Shown here in pieces: positions 8,325-17,335 of a DNA stretch of 64,000 nucleotides (position 1 is the stretch's first letter; each line of letters opens with the position of its first letter). Below the pieces are notes generated by a model. It ran no database searches. It worked only from the letters and a program-made list of their open reading frames with translations, and was not told the origin of the DNA. The position numbers and the translations under genes were made by a program. This DNA comes from Arthrobacter mangrovi (GTDB lineage: Bacteria; Actinomycetota; Actinomycetes; Actinomycetales; Micrococcaceae), in the NCBI RefSeq assembly GCF_026011795.1, contig NZ_BRVS01000006.1:1-64000 (forward strand), in the 5' to 3' direction.

Positions 8325-9527
8325 TTACTTCTCGCCGCCGGTGGATGCGACGACGGAATTGTGGGTCGTGATGCCGCTATTGACATCGGTAATGGAGAAA
8401 ACTGGTTTCGCCGCGCTGAGGAAGCCGAGGTCGAACTTGGTGCTCCCGTCGACCACGAGATCCGCGCCGATCTCGCCGAGCGCGGGGGCGAGTTTGAAGC
8501 CGTGCCCGGAGAAGCCGCCGAGCACCACTGTGTTGCTGCGGCCGGGCGCTACTGCCATGAACTCATGCATCGAGCGGGTGTAACTCTCGATGTAGGTCTC
8601 TAGCCGCACGGGATTCGGATCAAGGGCCGGGAGAAGGTCGCGCAGGATCCAAGAGAACTTCTCAATTTCGGCTTGCGCCTCCTTGTGGCCAAACTTCCGT
8701 GGCACCGAGTCGGGGTCACCCGTCGGCAGGTGGTCGTTGAAGCCGAGCCCAAGCTTTACGAGCTTCTCGTCTGCGTTCGGGATGCCGTAGCAGTAGGAGG
8801 GGGCGACCCGCATGAAGGGTGGCAGGCCCCGCAGACTACTGTCGTCCTTGCCCGAGAACCACGCCGAGGTGAGGCGCCGCGTCACGATCCAGTCGCGAAG
8901 CTCGGGCACGAGCTTCGTGGTCCAACCGCCGCAGGCCACAAGCACCCGGTCGACATTGAGGCTCTCGCCGGATTCGAGCCGGAGGGTGACGCCGTCGGCC
9001 CGCTCGTCTACTGCGGTGACTGGTGTAAACTCGCGGGCCGTGGCTCCGGCCCGCACCGCCTGCTCGACGGCGACTGAAATGCTCCGCTCGGGCGAGATGA
9101 CACCAGCACCGGTATCCCAGATGCCAACGTCCCCGTCTGCCATCGAGAACTGCGGGAAGAGATCGCGCATTTCCTCGATGCCATAGGTCTCGTGCTCCAG
9201 GTCCCACTCCCGTGCCGCCTGGAGTGCGTGCTCGATCTGCGCATCGGTCGGAGCGCCGAGCAGCAGAGCGCCGATTTTGCGGCGCAGTTGCCGGCCGCCC
9301 GTCAGCTCCAGCTCCTCCCAGAGCTCGTCCGAGCGCTTCACGATCGGCATGTACCCCATCGTGGTGAGTTCGAGGTTCCGGAACAGGCGTCCTTCTCCAC
9401 CCGCCCCCGCGAGCGGGTGGCCGATGTAGCCGCTCTCAAAACCGTGCACCTCGACGCCGGCGCGTTTGCTGAGGCTCCACAGCACCTGTGCACCGATGGC
9501 TCCGAGGCCAACAACACCGATTTTCAT
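8325..9527 (-). CDS. FAD-dependent oxidoreductase, sarcosine oxidase/N-methyltryptophan oxidase-like
   Basis: A 400-residue DAO-family flavoprotein. The N-terminus MKIGVVGLGAIGAQVLWSL is the dinucleotide-binding fold, followed by the G.EGRLFRN segment typical of monomeric sarcosine oxidases and a C-terminal VVLGGFSGHGFKLAPALGE that carries the conserved FSGHGFK stretch. It would oxidise an N-methyl or secondary amino acid with oxygen. The ATG at 9527 is preceded by AAGGAA ten bases upstream; a longer frame adds 20 residues before the Rossmann strand. It lies in an operon with an amino acid ABC importer, so its substrate is probably what the importer brings in. Confidence 0.78.
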   Translation of the reverse strand: MKIGVVGLGAIGAQVLWSLSKRAGVEVHGFESGYIGHPLAGAGGEGRLFRNLELTTMGYMPIVKRSDELWEELELTGGRQLRRKIGALLLGAPTDAQIEHALQAAREWDLEHETYGIEEMRDLFPQFSMADGDVGIWDTGAGVISPERSISVAVEQAVRAGATAREFTPVTAVDERADGVTLRLESGESLNVDRVLVACGGWTTKLVPELRDWIVTRRLTSAWFSGKDDSSLRGLPPFMRVAPSYCYGIPNADEKLVKLGLGFNDHLPTGDPDSVPRKFGHKEAQAEIEKFSWILRDLLPALDPNPVRLETYIESYTRSMHEFMAVAPGRSNTVVLGGFSGHGFKLAPALGEIGADLVVDGSTKFDLGFLSAAKPVFSITDVNSGITTHNSVVASTGGEK

Positions 9528-9638
9528 GATTTTCTCATTCCTTGTGATTCCTTCGTCAGGGCAGCGCAAGGCTGGCACTTCACCCAATCCCGCGCGTTTC
9601 GGGGCACGCGGCTTGCCCCTGCTGGTGCCAGGCTGCGC
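9528..9638 (-). terminator. Intercistronic inverted repeat in the importer operon
   Basis: AGCGCA..CTGGCAC near 9562-9577 can pair imperfectly with GTGCCAGGCTGCGCT near 9624-9638 around a GC-rich loop. It falls between the second permease and the flavoenzyme. It could be an mRNA-processing or attenuating hairpin that sets transporter and enzyme levels apart. Confidence 0.35.
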
Positions 9639-10289
9639 TCAGCGTCCCGTCTTCAGGCGTTCCTCCACGTTCGAGGCGATGCGGGACGACGCGATGCAGA
9701 TCACCGCGTAGATAATGCCCGCGAGAGCCAGAACGTCGAAGTATTGGAACGTCATTGCGCCGATCGAAAACGCCTTGCTCGTGAGCTCGCCGACGCCGAT
9801 GGTGTAAGCGAGCGAGCTGGACTGGAACACCATGATGAGTAGCGACATCATCGGGCCGATGACCGCTCGCATCGCCTGCGGCAGCACGACGTGGAAGAAG
9901 CCCCTCGTCTGGGTGATGCCGAGGCTGGCGAACGCTTCGCGCTGCCCTGGGCCGACGTGCAAGATGCCCGCCCGGAATACCTCGCTCGAGTAGGCCGAGA
10001 GGTTGAGCCCGTGGGCAATGACCATCGTCACGAAGGCGGTGAGGGTGATGCCGCCGCTCGGGAGTCCGAAGTAGAGCAAGTAAATCACCGCGAGGAGCGG
10101 AATGCCGCGGAAAACCTCGATGAACACGATGAAGACCGTACGCATGAGGCGGTTCTGGTGAGTGCTCAGAAGGCCGAACACGAGGCCTAAGGGAAGGCCG
10201 ACCAGGGCGACGCATCCGGTGAGGGCAAGTGAGACCCCGAGGCCCTCCAAGAGGGCTGGCAGCCATTCGATCCATCGGTCGAAGATCAT
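9639..10289 (-). CDS. Amino acid ABC transporter permease (HisM/GlnP type)
   Basis: A 216-residue inner-membrane permease with about five hydrophobic segments. The EAA loop reads GILHVGPGQREAFASLGIT and is followed by VVLPQAMRAVIGPM, matching the polar amino acid family. It overlaps the other permease by 4 bp (ATGA). The pair probably forms a heterodimer, with GlnQ-type ATPase and lipoprotein encoded next to it. Confidence 0.88.
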   Translation of the reverse strand: MIFDRWIEWLPALLEGLGVSLALTGCVALVGLPLGLVFGLLSTHQNRLMRTVFIVFIEVFRGIPLLAVIYLLYFGLPSGGITLTAFVTMVIAHGLNLSAYSSEVFRAGILHVGPGQREAFASLGITQTRGFFHVVLPQAMRAVIGPMMSLLIMVFQSSSLAYTIGVGELTSKAFSIGAMTFQYFDVLALAGIIYAVICIASSRIASNVEERLKTGR

Positions 10290-10942
10290 ACGGTCACCAC
10301 CTTTCTGCGGACCACGCTGTCGACATAGCGCGAGAAGTACGACAGCGGGATCCCGACAAGCAGGTAGAGCACGGCCGCGATCGAGAAGACGAGCACTGCG
10401 GGGGCGCCCCGGGAGACCTCGAGCTGCGCCATGAAGATGATGTCGGCGACGCCGATGATCGATGCCTTTGCGCTGTCCTTCAGAAGGCTCACCGCGTACG
10501 ACGCCGAGGGCGGCATCGCAATGTTGACGGCCTGGGGTGCGACGACCCGCCAGAACTGGTGGGTCGGTGTGAGGCCGAGCGCCATGGCGGCTTCGCGTTG
10601 GCCCTTGTGCACGTTATCGATGCCGGCCCGGAAGTTCTCCGCGAGGTAGGCGCCCGAGATGAGGCTCAGGCCGATGAGTGCGGCGGGTAGCGGTTCGAGT
10701 GCGATGAGCGGGCTGATGCCGTAGTAGATAATCAGCAGCCACACGAGAGGCGGCACACCGCGGCAGATGTCGATGATGCCTATGGCGAGCCAGCGCAAGA
10801 CCCGCAGATGGGACGTGCGCGCCAGCGCCAGCGGCACCGCGAGGACGCTTCCGGCGACGAAGGAGACCACCGTCAGGATCACCGTAATGCTAAGACCGGC
10901 TCCGATGCCCGAAAAAAGGGTCTCGATACTGATGCCGTTCAT
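10286..10942 (-). CDS. Amino acid ABC transporter permease (HisQ/GlnP type)
   Basis: A 218-residue permease of the same family as its neighbour. The EAA loop reads [19 protein letters not shown] and is followed by [13 protein letters not shown]. Hydrophobic segments near residues 12-40, 50-75, 85-100 and 180-205 suggest the usual five-helix core. It overlaps both the ATPase gene and the second permease by 4 bp, so the importer genes are translationally coupled. Confidence 0.88.
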   Translation of the reverse strand: MNGISIETLFSGIGAGLSITVILTVVSFVAGSVLAVPLALARTSHLRVLRWLAIGIIDICRGVPPLVWLLIIYYGISPLIALEPLPAALIGLSLISGAYLAENFRAGIDNVHKGQREAAMALGLTPTHQFWRVVAPQAVNIAMPPSASYAVSLLKDSAKASIIGVADIIFMAQLEVSRGAPAVLVFSIAAVLYLLVGIPLSYFSRYVDSVVRRKVVTV

Positions 10943-11706
10943 CTATTCAGCACCGCCTGCAGGAACGTCTTGGTGCGCTCCTGGGTCGGGTTGGTGAACA
11001 CCTGCTCGGGTGAGCCCTCCTCCAGGATGCGTCCGCGGTCAAGCAGCAGCACCCGGTCCGCCACCCGCTCCGCGAACCGCATCTCGTGGGTTACGACAAT
11101 CATCGTCATGCCGGTCTCAGCGAGGTCGCGCATTACCTTCAGCACTTCGTCGGCGATCTCGGGATCGAGCGCCGACGTGGGCTCATCGAAAAGCATTATC
11201 TCGGGATCGAGCGCGAGCGCCCGGGCGATCGCGATGCGCTGCTGCTGTCCGCCCGAGCACTGCGAGGGCTTGGCGGAGGCTTTATCGGGCAGACCAACCT
11301 GAGCGAGGAGTTTCATCGCGTACTCCTCGGCCTCCTGTTTCGACCGCTTTCCATTGAGTGTCTGGGCGAGCACGATGTTCTGCAGCACGCTTAGATGCGG
11401 GAAGAGGTTGAAGCTCTGGAACACCATGCCCACTCGGCGGCGCAGTTGTACCAGCTCGTGCTTCGAGGGATTGAGGGGGTTTTTGAAGACCTGCTCGCCA
11501 TCGAGGGTGAGGCCGCCGCTGGTCGGCCGCTCGAGGTAGTTGAGGCAGCGGAGGAAAGTGCTCTTGCCTGCGCCGCTCGGACCGATGAGGGCGATGACTT
11601 CGCCCGCGTGCACCTCGAGAGAGATACCTTTGAGCACGTCATTGGCGCCGTACGATTTCGAAATCGAGTTGGCGTTAAGCAGGACCCGGTTTTCAGTCAT
11701 GTCCAT
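10939..11706 (-). CDS. Amino acid ABC transporter ATP-binding protein (GlnQ type)
   Basis: A 255-residue ATPase. Walker A is [12 protein letters not shown], the signature is [16 protein letters not shown], Walker B is [15 protein letters not shown], and the switch histidine is in VVTHEM. These are standard for the polar amino acid importers (HisP/GlnQ). The start at ATG 11706 is plausible; a second ATG two codons later is an alternative. It lies 27 bases after the binding protein gene. Confidence 0.9.
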   Translation of the reverse strand: MDMTENRVLLNANSISKSYGANDVLKGISLEVHAGEVIALIGPSGAGKSTFLRCLNYLERPTSGGLTLDGEQVFKNPLNPSKHELVQLRRRVGMVFQSFNLFPHLSVLQNIVLAQTLNGKRSKQEAEEYAMKLLAQVGLPDKASAKPSQCSGGQQQRIAIARALALDPEIMLFDEPTSALDPEIADEVLKVMRDLAETGMTMIVVTHEMRFAERVADRVLLLDRGRILEEGSPEQVFTNPTQERTKTFLQAVLNR

Positions 11707-11733
11707 GATGAGTTTCAGTTCCGTGGATCAGGG

Positions 11734-12603
11734 TCAGGACCCGCTCGAGACGATGAACTGGGGGTCCAGACCGTACTCTTCGAACTGCGCTTTCATCTCC
11801 CCGGAATCCTGATATTCACTGAGCACGACGTTGACGGCGTCGTTGAGGTCGGTTTCGCCCTTCTTCACGAGCACGACGGCGAGGGCCTCCTTCTGTGTAT
11901 GGGGCAGCTTGTCGGATTTCTGCATGGTCTTCAGGGTTAGGTCCTTGTACTGGTCCTGGGTAAGGCGCCACGAATTTGCGTGGTTGTTCACGATTCCGAC
12001 ATCAATACGACCGGCCTTCACGTCGTCGATGACAGCGACGTCGGACTGGTATTCAGTGATGTTGTCTCCATAGAGCGCGTGCAGCTGCTCGTTCCAGAGG
12101 TATCCCTGCGGGGTGCCGATCTTCTTTCCCTCCAGCGCCTCCGGGGTATCCCAGTCCTGGCCTTTGGTGACGAGGCCCATGCGGCTCTCGTACATCGGGT
12201 TGCTCACCTCGAAGAGCTCGCGGCGCTCGTCGTTGACGGTCCAGTTGCTCGACGAGATGTCGGCGCGGTTGTTCTGCAGGCCCTCAATGGCTCCGGCGAA
12301 CGAGGTTACCTGTGCGTCGAGCTCGAGGCAGAGGTCGGCTGCGATCTTCTGCAGCAGCTCGCCCTCGATGCCGGAGGGTGTGCCCCCCTGCATGGTGACG
12401 AACGGCGGGTGTTCGACGACGAGTGCCTTGAGCTTGCCCTCGGTCATGGTCTCGACCTGTGCGACGGGCGTGCAGTTCTCATCAACGGTGGCTGCGTTGC
12501 CGTTGCTGCTCGAGCAGCCGGTGGCGAGCAACGCGATAGTGGCGAGCACGCCACCGGACGCGACGAGCTTCGAGTGCTTGCGATCGGAGGAGACGATAGC
12601 CAT
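11734..12603 (-). CDS. Amino acid ABC transporter substrate-binding lipoprotein
   Basis: A 289-residue SBP family 3 protein. A basic N-terminus, a hydrophobic stretch and the lipobox LLATGC give a lipid-anchored protein outside the membrane. The mature part shows the SBP_bac_3 pattern (GIEGELLQKIAADL, then a domain ending in AQFEEYGL). It is the first gene of the operon, with GAGG before the ATG at 12603. The ligand is not readable; the flavoenzyme downstream suggests an N-substituted or secondary amino acid. Confidence 0.85.
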   Translation of the reverse strand: MAIVSSDRKHSKLVASGGVLATIALLATGCSSSNGNAATVDENCTPVAQVETMTEGKLKALVVEHPPFVTMQGGTPSGIEGELLQKIAADLCLELDAQVTSFAGAIEGLQNNRADISSSNWTVNDERRELFEVSNPMYESRMGLVTKGQDWDTPEALEGKKIGTPQGYLWNEQLHALYGDNITEYQSDVAVIDDVKAGRIDVGIVNNHANSWRLTQDQYKDLTLKTMQKSDKLPHTQKEALAVVLVKKGETDLNDAVNVVLSEYQDSGEMKAQFEEYGLDPQFIVSSGS

Positions 12604-12677
12604 GGGGGCCTCAATTCAGGTCAGGTCGTCATTGGATGTGACCCACATCAAACCAGTGGGGCAGTGTCACGTCAAGG

Positions 12678-12740
12678 GTAATTTTTGAAGATTACGTTGC
12701 GGACCAATGGTAGATCTTGAATGTTTCGTTCACGTGAACG
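12678..12740. promoter_or_regulatory. Two dyads in the divergent promoter (likely AsnC/Lrp operators)
   Basis: GTAAT (12678-12682) and ATTAC (12691-12695) form one dyad of the AT-rich kind favoured by Lrp/AsnC proteins, and CGTTCACGTGAACG (12727-12740) is a perfect 14-bp palindrome. Both lie between the importer operon and the AsnC-type regulator gene, so they are good candidates for control of both directions. Confidence 0.45.
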
Positions 12741-12757
12741 GCAAAAAGTGCAAGAAT

Positions 12758-13756
12758 ATGACCATGGAAGCAGATGAACTGGACCGGTCGCTCCTGTCAG
12801 CACTCCACGCTGAGGGACGCGCGCCCTGGCCGAAGATCGCCTCGGAAATTGGCAGTTCTGTGAGTACCGTGCGCCGTCGCTACGAGTCGCTGCAGCGCCG
12901 CGGGATCGTACGGGTGATTGGCCGGACTGACGTCTCCCGCCTCGGCTACGGCCCGCCGGCAATGGTGAAGTACCGGGGTCGCGACGCTCTGCGACCGGAG
13001 TTCCTCAGCTGCCTACAGCGGCACCCCAATGTACGCTACCTTTCCGCTACGGTCGGGTCTGCGCACTGCCTGGCCGAAATTGTGCCTCAGTCGCTCTCGT
13101 CGTTGCGTGAGATCCTCTCGGACATCGGGCAGGATTTCGCAGTCTCCTCGGAAGCGTTTGTGGTTACGCACACCTATACCTCCGGCCAGGACTGGCTGCC
13201 CAACAGCGCGAAACGTGACATCGACGTTGAAGTACGCCGCCCGGACGTCGAGCTTTCGGCCGACGAGCGCAACATTCTCGGCATGCTCCTGCGCGACGGG
13301 CGCGCGTCGTTCGCGTCGCTCGCGGCCGCGAGCGACAAATCCGAGAGCACTGTTCGCCGCATCGTCGAGACCCTCCTTGAACAGGAGATCGTCTCGCTAC
13401 GGCTGCTCGTCGAGCCGCAGGTCTTGGGCTTCCAGGCGATGTTCTGGGCGCTACTCGACATCGAGCCGTCGCGCCTACCCGAGGCCGCGAGCATCCTCGC
13501 CGAGAATCCCGCGACCAAGACCCTCTTCGCTACGGCAGGCAGCTGCAACCTCATCGGGCAGTTCGTACTGCCCCGGCACACCGATACTTACGCCTTTACG
13601 ACCCAGGTGCTCGGCGCCCTCCCCGGCGCCCGCAGCGCGGAGACACTTCTCGAATCTGCTACTTACAAGCGCGTATGGAACCTCGTGACGGGTGACAGCT
13701 ACGGCGACGTTGCGGGCCCAGCCTGGCTGTTCGGCGAGGGATCAGGAGACAGCTGA
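12758..13756 (+). CDS. Tandem Lrp/AsnC-family transcriptional regulator
   Basis: A 332-residue protein, twice the usual AsnC length: two copies of helix-turn-helix plus ligand-binding-like domain. The first HTH begins DELDRSLLSALHAEGR and carries IASEIGSSVSTVRRR; the second begins LSADERNILGMLLRDGR with LAAASDKSESTVRRI. The ATG at 12758 gives the normal AsnC N-terminus; an upstream ATG at 12707 would add 17 unusual residues and cover the palindrome at 12727-12740. It is divergent from the importer operon and probably controls it in response to the imported amino acid. Confidence 0.78.
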   Translation: MTMEADELDRSLLSALHAEGRAPWPKIASEIGSSVSTVRRRYESLQRRGIVRVIGRTDVSRLGYGPPAMVKYRGRDALRPEFLSCLQRHPNVRYLSATVGSAHCLAEIVPQSLSSLREILSDIGQDFAVSSEAFVVTHTYTSGQDWLPNSAKRDIDVEVRRPDVELSADERNILGMLLRDGRASFASLAAASDKSESTVRRIVETLLEQEIVSLRLLVEPQVLGFQAMFWALLDIEPSRLPEAASILAENPATKTLFATAGSCNLIGQFVLPRHTDTYAFTTQVLGALPGARSAETLLESATYKRVWNLVTGDSYGDVAGPAWLFGEGSGDS

Positions 13757-13833
13757 GGACACCCGTTACTCAAAGCCGGAGTTGGAGGAAGCAGTACCAT
13801 TCCGTTGCACGGTCACAACCGTTGGAGGTTCCG

Positions 13834-14886
13834 TTGAAACCCCGAGTTATCGTCGTCCTGGCGAAGGACGCCCCGGTCCGCGGCGATTTTGCGCTCATCG
13901 AGGAGGTCGCTGTGCCCGTGTATGTGCGCACCGCCGAAGAACTGTGCGCTGCGCGGCGGGACGCTCGTGTGATGCTTGTATGGGACCTCGCCACGACGCT
14001 GATCCGCGATTGTGGACCGGAGGGGCTCGAATGGATTCAGACGAATAGTATCGGCGTAAATGCGGTCGCAACGCCCGAGGTTGCCGCTTCAAAGGTGCTC
14101 GTCACGAACACCCGGGGGCTCTTCGAGCAGCCCATGGCGGAGTTCGTGCTCGCAAGCATCCTGCTGCAAGCGAAAGACATGAGGCGCTCGATCGAGAACC
14201 AGCGAAGGCGGGTATGGGATCAGCGCTCCACGCTGCGGCTGCAGGGACGCAGGGCCGCCGTGATCGGTGCGGGCGGGGTGGGCGCACGCATCGCGCTGCT
14301 GCTCAGGACTGTCGGGATGGACGTCGACATCGTGGGCCGCACGCCGCGCATCGACGGCGGGGCGGTGGACGGCCGCATGCTGGGCCCGGTGCGGGGCATG
14401 GACGAACTGCCGGAACTGCTGCCGGAAATCGACGACCTCGTGCTCGCGGCACCGCTCACCGACTCGACGCGGGGCCTGATCGGCGCACGGGAGCTCGCAG
14501 TCATGCGGCCCAACGCCCATGTGGTGAACGTGGGGCGCGGGCCGCTGCTCGATGAGGATGCCCTGCTCGCAGCCCTGCAATCAGGACGCATTGGCGCCGC
14601 CACACTCGATGTCTTCGAGACCGAGCCTCTCAGGGCGGATCATCCGTTCTGGGAGATGGAGAACGTCTTTGTGTCTCCGCACCAGTCGGCGGATTTCGTG
14701 GGCTGGCAGCGCGCCGCGGTCGAGATGTTCGTGCGCAATCTTCGTCGATGGCAGCAGGGGGAGCAGCTTGAGAACGTGGTGGATCTTACGGGGTTCGTGC
14801 TCGACGTAATGAGGTGCGGCAGCACGGCGCACAGTTTCGCCACAGGTTCGGGACAGGAACGGACAATGTGCGCGGGGCAGAATTAG
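13834..14886 (+). CDS. D-2-hydroxyacid dehydrogenase (NAD-dependent) with an odd C-terminal tail
   Basis: About 350 residues of the D-isomer-specific 2-hydroxyacid dehydrogenase family. The NAD-binding fold is AAVIGAGGVGARIALLL, the catalytic arginine lies in HVVNVGRGPLLDEDAL, the glutamate in LDVFETEPL and the histidine in FVSPHQSA. It interconverts 2-hydroxy and 2-oxo acids. The TTG at 13834 follows TGGAGG by five bases; TTG at 13822 is also in frame. The family normally ends near ENVVDLTG (about 14800). The last 28 residues read through direct repeats that look like the promoter of the next gene, as if the native stop were lost at a junction. Confidence 0.75.
   Translation: MKPRVIVVLAKDAPVRGDFALIEEVAVPVYVRTAEELCAARRDARVMLVWDLATTLIRDCGPEGLEWIQTNSIGVNAVATPEVAASKVLVTNTRGLFEQPMAEFVLASILLQAKDMRRSIENQRRRVWDQRSTLRLQGRRAAVIGAGGVGARIALLLRTVGMDVDIVGRTPRIDGGAVDGRMLGPVRGMDELPELLPEIDDLVLAAPLTDSTRGLIGARELAVMRPNAHVVNVGRGPLLDEDALLAALQSGRIGAATLDVFETEPLRADHPFWEMENVFVSPHQSADFVGWQRAAVEMFVRNLRRWQQGEQLENVVDLTGFVLDVMRCGSTAHSFATGSGQERTMCAGQN
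14830..14868 (+). promoter_or_regulatory. Response-regulator box, site 1 (11-bp direct repeats)
   Basis: CACAGTTTCGC (14830), CACAGGTTCGG (14841) and GACAGGAACGG (14852) follow one another at exactly 11 bp and are followed by ACAAT. This is the spacing bound by OmpR/PhoB-type regulators. A TAGGGT that could be a -10 element is at 14884-14889, and the response regulator starts at 14996. Related sites occur at 17276 and 19469. Confidence 0.55.
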
Positions 14887-14995
14887 GGTTAAGCCAGCGC
14901 CCGGGACGTGCTGCCCCTATGTTTTCGTCGCGCAGCGAAAGCAGGCGGTCCGCCGGGATGCCGTCCGACCCGGACCCGATCCAGAGGATACCTAC

Positions 14996-15745
14996 ATGCC
15001 CGATTCCCCGCGCCAGTCCACGACCCGCGACCTGCCGCGTCTTGCGCACCCGGACGGCAGCCCGATCCGGGCGCTGGTGGTCGACGACGAGGCGAGCCTG
15101 GCGGAGCTGGTGAGCATGGGTCTCGGCATGATCGGCTGGGACGTCGTCACCGTCGGCGACGGGCAGGCGGCGGTCAACGCCGCCCGGGACTTCCGCCCGG
15201 ATGTCCTGGTCCTCGATGTGATGATGCCCGGCCTCGACGGGCTGGAGGCGCTCGAAAGGATCCGCGCGTTCGCCCCCGAGGTGCCGGCGCTTTTCCTCAC
15301 CGCGAAGGACGCGGTGCAGGACCGGATCGAGGGCCTCGCTGCGGGCGGGGACGACTACGTGACCAAGCCGTTCAGCATGGAGGAGCTCGTCCTGCGGCTG
15401 CACCGGCTGGTCCAGCGTTCGGGCGTGGCCGCCTCGGACTCGGCCGACCTGGTGGTGGGCGACCTCATCCTGAACCTCGACACCCGCGAGGTCACCCGCG
15501 GCGGCGAGGACATTTCGCTCACCTCGACCCAGTGGGAGCTGCTCCGCTACCTGATGGAGAATCCCAAGCACGTGCTGAGCAAGGCCCAGATCCTCGACAA
15601 CGTCTGGAAGTACGACTTCGGCGGCCAGGCGAACGTCGTCGAACTCTACATTTCCTACCTGCGCAAGAAGATCGACGCCGGCCGCGCGCCCATGATCCAC
15701 ACGGTCCGCGGCGTCGGCTATGTCCTGAAGCCCGCCGCGTCGTGA
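14996..15745 (+). CDS. OmpR/PhoB-family response regulator
   Basis: A 249-residue response regulator. The receiver domain has the acidic pair VVDDEAS (D30, D31), the phospho-acceptor D74 in LVLDVMMPG and the lysine in FLTAKD. The C-terminal winged helix carries LTSTQWELLRYLMENP and VELYISYLRKKID. A 20-residue N-terminal extension precedes the receiver. The stop overlaps the GTG of the kinase gene. It resembles the TrcR/PrrA group of actinobacteria. The 11-bp repeats in front of it suggest autoregulation, and the same repeats in the genes behind suggest they are its targets. Confidence 0.9.
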   Translation: MPDSPRQSTTRDLPRLAHPDGSPIRALVVDDEASLAELVSMGLGMIGWDVVTVGDGQAAVNAARDFRPDVLVLDVMMPGLDGLEALERIRAFAPEVPALFLTAKDAVQDRIEGLAAGGDDYVTKPFSMEELVLRLHRLVQRSGVAASDSADLVVGDLILNLDTREVTRGGEDISLTSTQWELLRYLMENPKHVLSKAQILDNVWKYDFGGQANVVELYISYLRKKIDAGRAPMIHTVRGVGYVLKPAAS

Positions 15746-17313
15746 GCCCCCGTACTGCCGTCCGGTCGCCGGGGCACCCGAGGGTGCGGAACCGGCACCT
15801 GCGGACCCGGCTGATCCTCGCCACGCTGGCCCTGCTGACGGCCATCTGCGTGGCGATCGGCGTCTTCAGCCACGTGGCAATGAGCAGTTACCTGACGGGG
15901 GAGATCGACGGCGGTCTGACGCACGCCGCGGGGCGGGCCGGCTTCCCGGACGGGCCGCGGCCGGGAGACATCAAACCGCCCGCCGGGGGAGTGAACCCGG
16001 AAAACGCCGCCGGCCAGCGGCCGGGCACGCTCAACGTGTTGTTCCGGGACGGACAAGTGCAGAACTCGGCTCTAGTGCAGGACGACGGCAGCACCGAGCC
16101 GCTGTCCGCGGAGGACCTGACGCTGTTGGGCTCGGTCGACCCGGCGAGCGGGCCGACGGACCTGGTCTTGTCCAGCGGACGCTACCGGGTGGTGGCGGCG
16201 GATCTGCCGGCGCAGGCCGGCCCGGAAGGCACCGTCCTGGTCACCGGGCTCTCGACGGCGGAGCGGGACAGCGCCCTGGCCTCGCTCGACATCACGATGG
16301 CGGGCCTGTCGCTGGCCGGCCTGCTGACCACCGGGCTTGTCGGCACCATCATTATCCGCCGCTCGCTGCGCCCACTGGAGGAGCTCGCCGCCGTCGCCAA
16401 TTCCGTCTCGCAGCTGCCGCTGGAGTCGGGCGAGGTGGAGGTTCCCGTGCGGGTTCCGCCGGCCGTGTCGCACCCGGGATCCGAGGTGGGGACGGTCGGG
16501 CTGGCGCTGAACAAGATGATCGACCATGTCACGAACGCCCTGCGGGCCCGGCACGCGAGCGAGACGAAGGTGCGGCAGTTCGTTGCCGACGCGAGCCACG
16601 AGCTTCGCACCCCGCTGACCGCCATCCGCGGCTACACCGAGCTGGTCCTGGACCGGGCGCAGGTCGATCCGACCGAGCGGGCCGCCCTGGAACGCGTCGA
16701 CAGCGAGTCCAAGCGCATGTCCGCGCTGGTGGAGGACCTGCTGCTGCTCGCCCGGCTGGACGAGGGGCAGCGCGGCGAGCCGACCGAGGTGGACCTGACC
16801 GAGCTGATCATCGAGGCCACCAGCGACGCCCAGGTCACGGCCCCGGACTACGAGTGGAAGCTGGAGCTGCCGGAGGACCCCGTCGTCGTTCCCGGCGTGG
16901 ACGACGAGCTGCGGCAAGTGCTGATCAACCTGCTCTCCAACGCGCACAAGCACACGCCGCCGGGGACCCGGGTGGTGACCGCGCTGCAGGTGGCCGACGG
17001 CCGGGTCTGGCTGACGGTGACCGACAACGGCCCCGGCATCGATCCGGCCTTCCTCGACACTATTTTCTCCCGGTTCAGCCGGGCGGATACGGCCCGCACC
17101 GTTCCCGCCGGAAGCACCGCAGGCAAGGGCAAGTCCGGCAGCTCGGGGCTGGGCTTGGCCATCGTCCAGGCGCTGCTCGAGGCGAACGGCGGGACCGTCA
17201 GCGTGGACAGCGAGCCCGGCTGCACCCGCTTCACCGTGGTGCTGCCGCTAGCCGTCGCGGATGATCAAACCGTTTCACAGGAGCGGCATAAGAACGGTCA
17301 ATTCCGGGCATAG
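15742..17313 (+). CDS. Sensor histidine kinase
   Basis: A 523-residue membrane kinase starting at a GTG that overlaps the regulator stop (GTGA). Membrane helix about residues 21-45, an extracellular sensor region of about 130 residues, a second helix about 178-205, HAMP, then the phospho-acceptor histidine in ASHELRTPLTAIRGY. The N box is LLSNAHKHTPPG, G1 is VTDNGPGID, and G2 is SGLGLAIV. It is the cognate partner of the preceding regulator. The C-terminus (QERHKNGQFRA) overlaps the second direct-repeat site. The signal is unknown; the operon context suggests an envelope or polymer cue. Confidence 0.9.
   Translation: MSPRTAVRSPGHPRVRNRHLRTRLILATLALLTAICVAIGVFSHVAMSSYLTGEIDGGLTHAAGRAGFPDGPRPGDIKPPAGGVNPENAAGQRPGTLNVLFRDGQVQNSALVQDDGSTEPLSAEDLTLLGSVDPASGPTDLVLSSGRYRVVAADLPAQAGPEGTVLVTGLSTAERDSALASLDITMAGLSLAGLLTTGLVGTIIIRRSLRPLEELAAVANSVSQLPLESGEVEVPVRVPPAVSHPGSEVGTVGLALNKMIDHVTNALRARHASETKVRQFVADASHELRTPLTAIRGYTELVLDRAQVDPTERAALERVDSESKRMSALVEDLLLLARLDEGQRGEPTEVDLTELIIEATSDAQVTAPDYEWKLELPEDPVVVPGVDDELRQVLINLLSNAHKHTPPGTRVVTALQVADGRVWLTVTDNGPGIDPAFLDTIFSRFSRADTARTVPAGSTAGKGKSGSSGLGLAIVQALLEANGGTVSVDSEPGCTRFTVVLPLAVADDQTVSQERHKNGQFRA
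17276..17303 (+). promoter_or_regulatory. Response-regulator box, site 2
   Basis: CACAGGAGCGG (17276-17286) is followed directly by CATAAGAACGG (17287-17297) and TCAATT. Aligned with 14841-14868 it matches in about 21 of 28 positions. A TAGGGT lies at 17311-17316, and the surface-cluster gene starts at 17336. Confidence 0.55.
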
Positions 17314-17335
17314 GGTGCCTCCGTAAAACGGAGGT

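Noticed and set aside
14908-15741. Forward frame upstream of the kinase, fused in a longer ORF
   Set aside because: Overlaps the response regulator in another frame; the kinase starts at GTG 15742 by overlap with the regulator stop.
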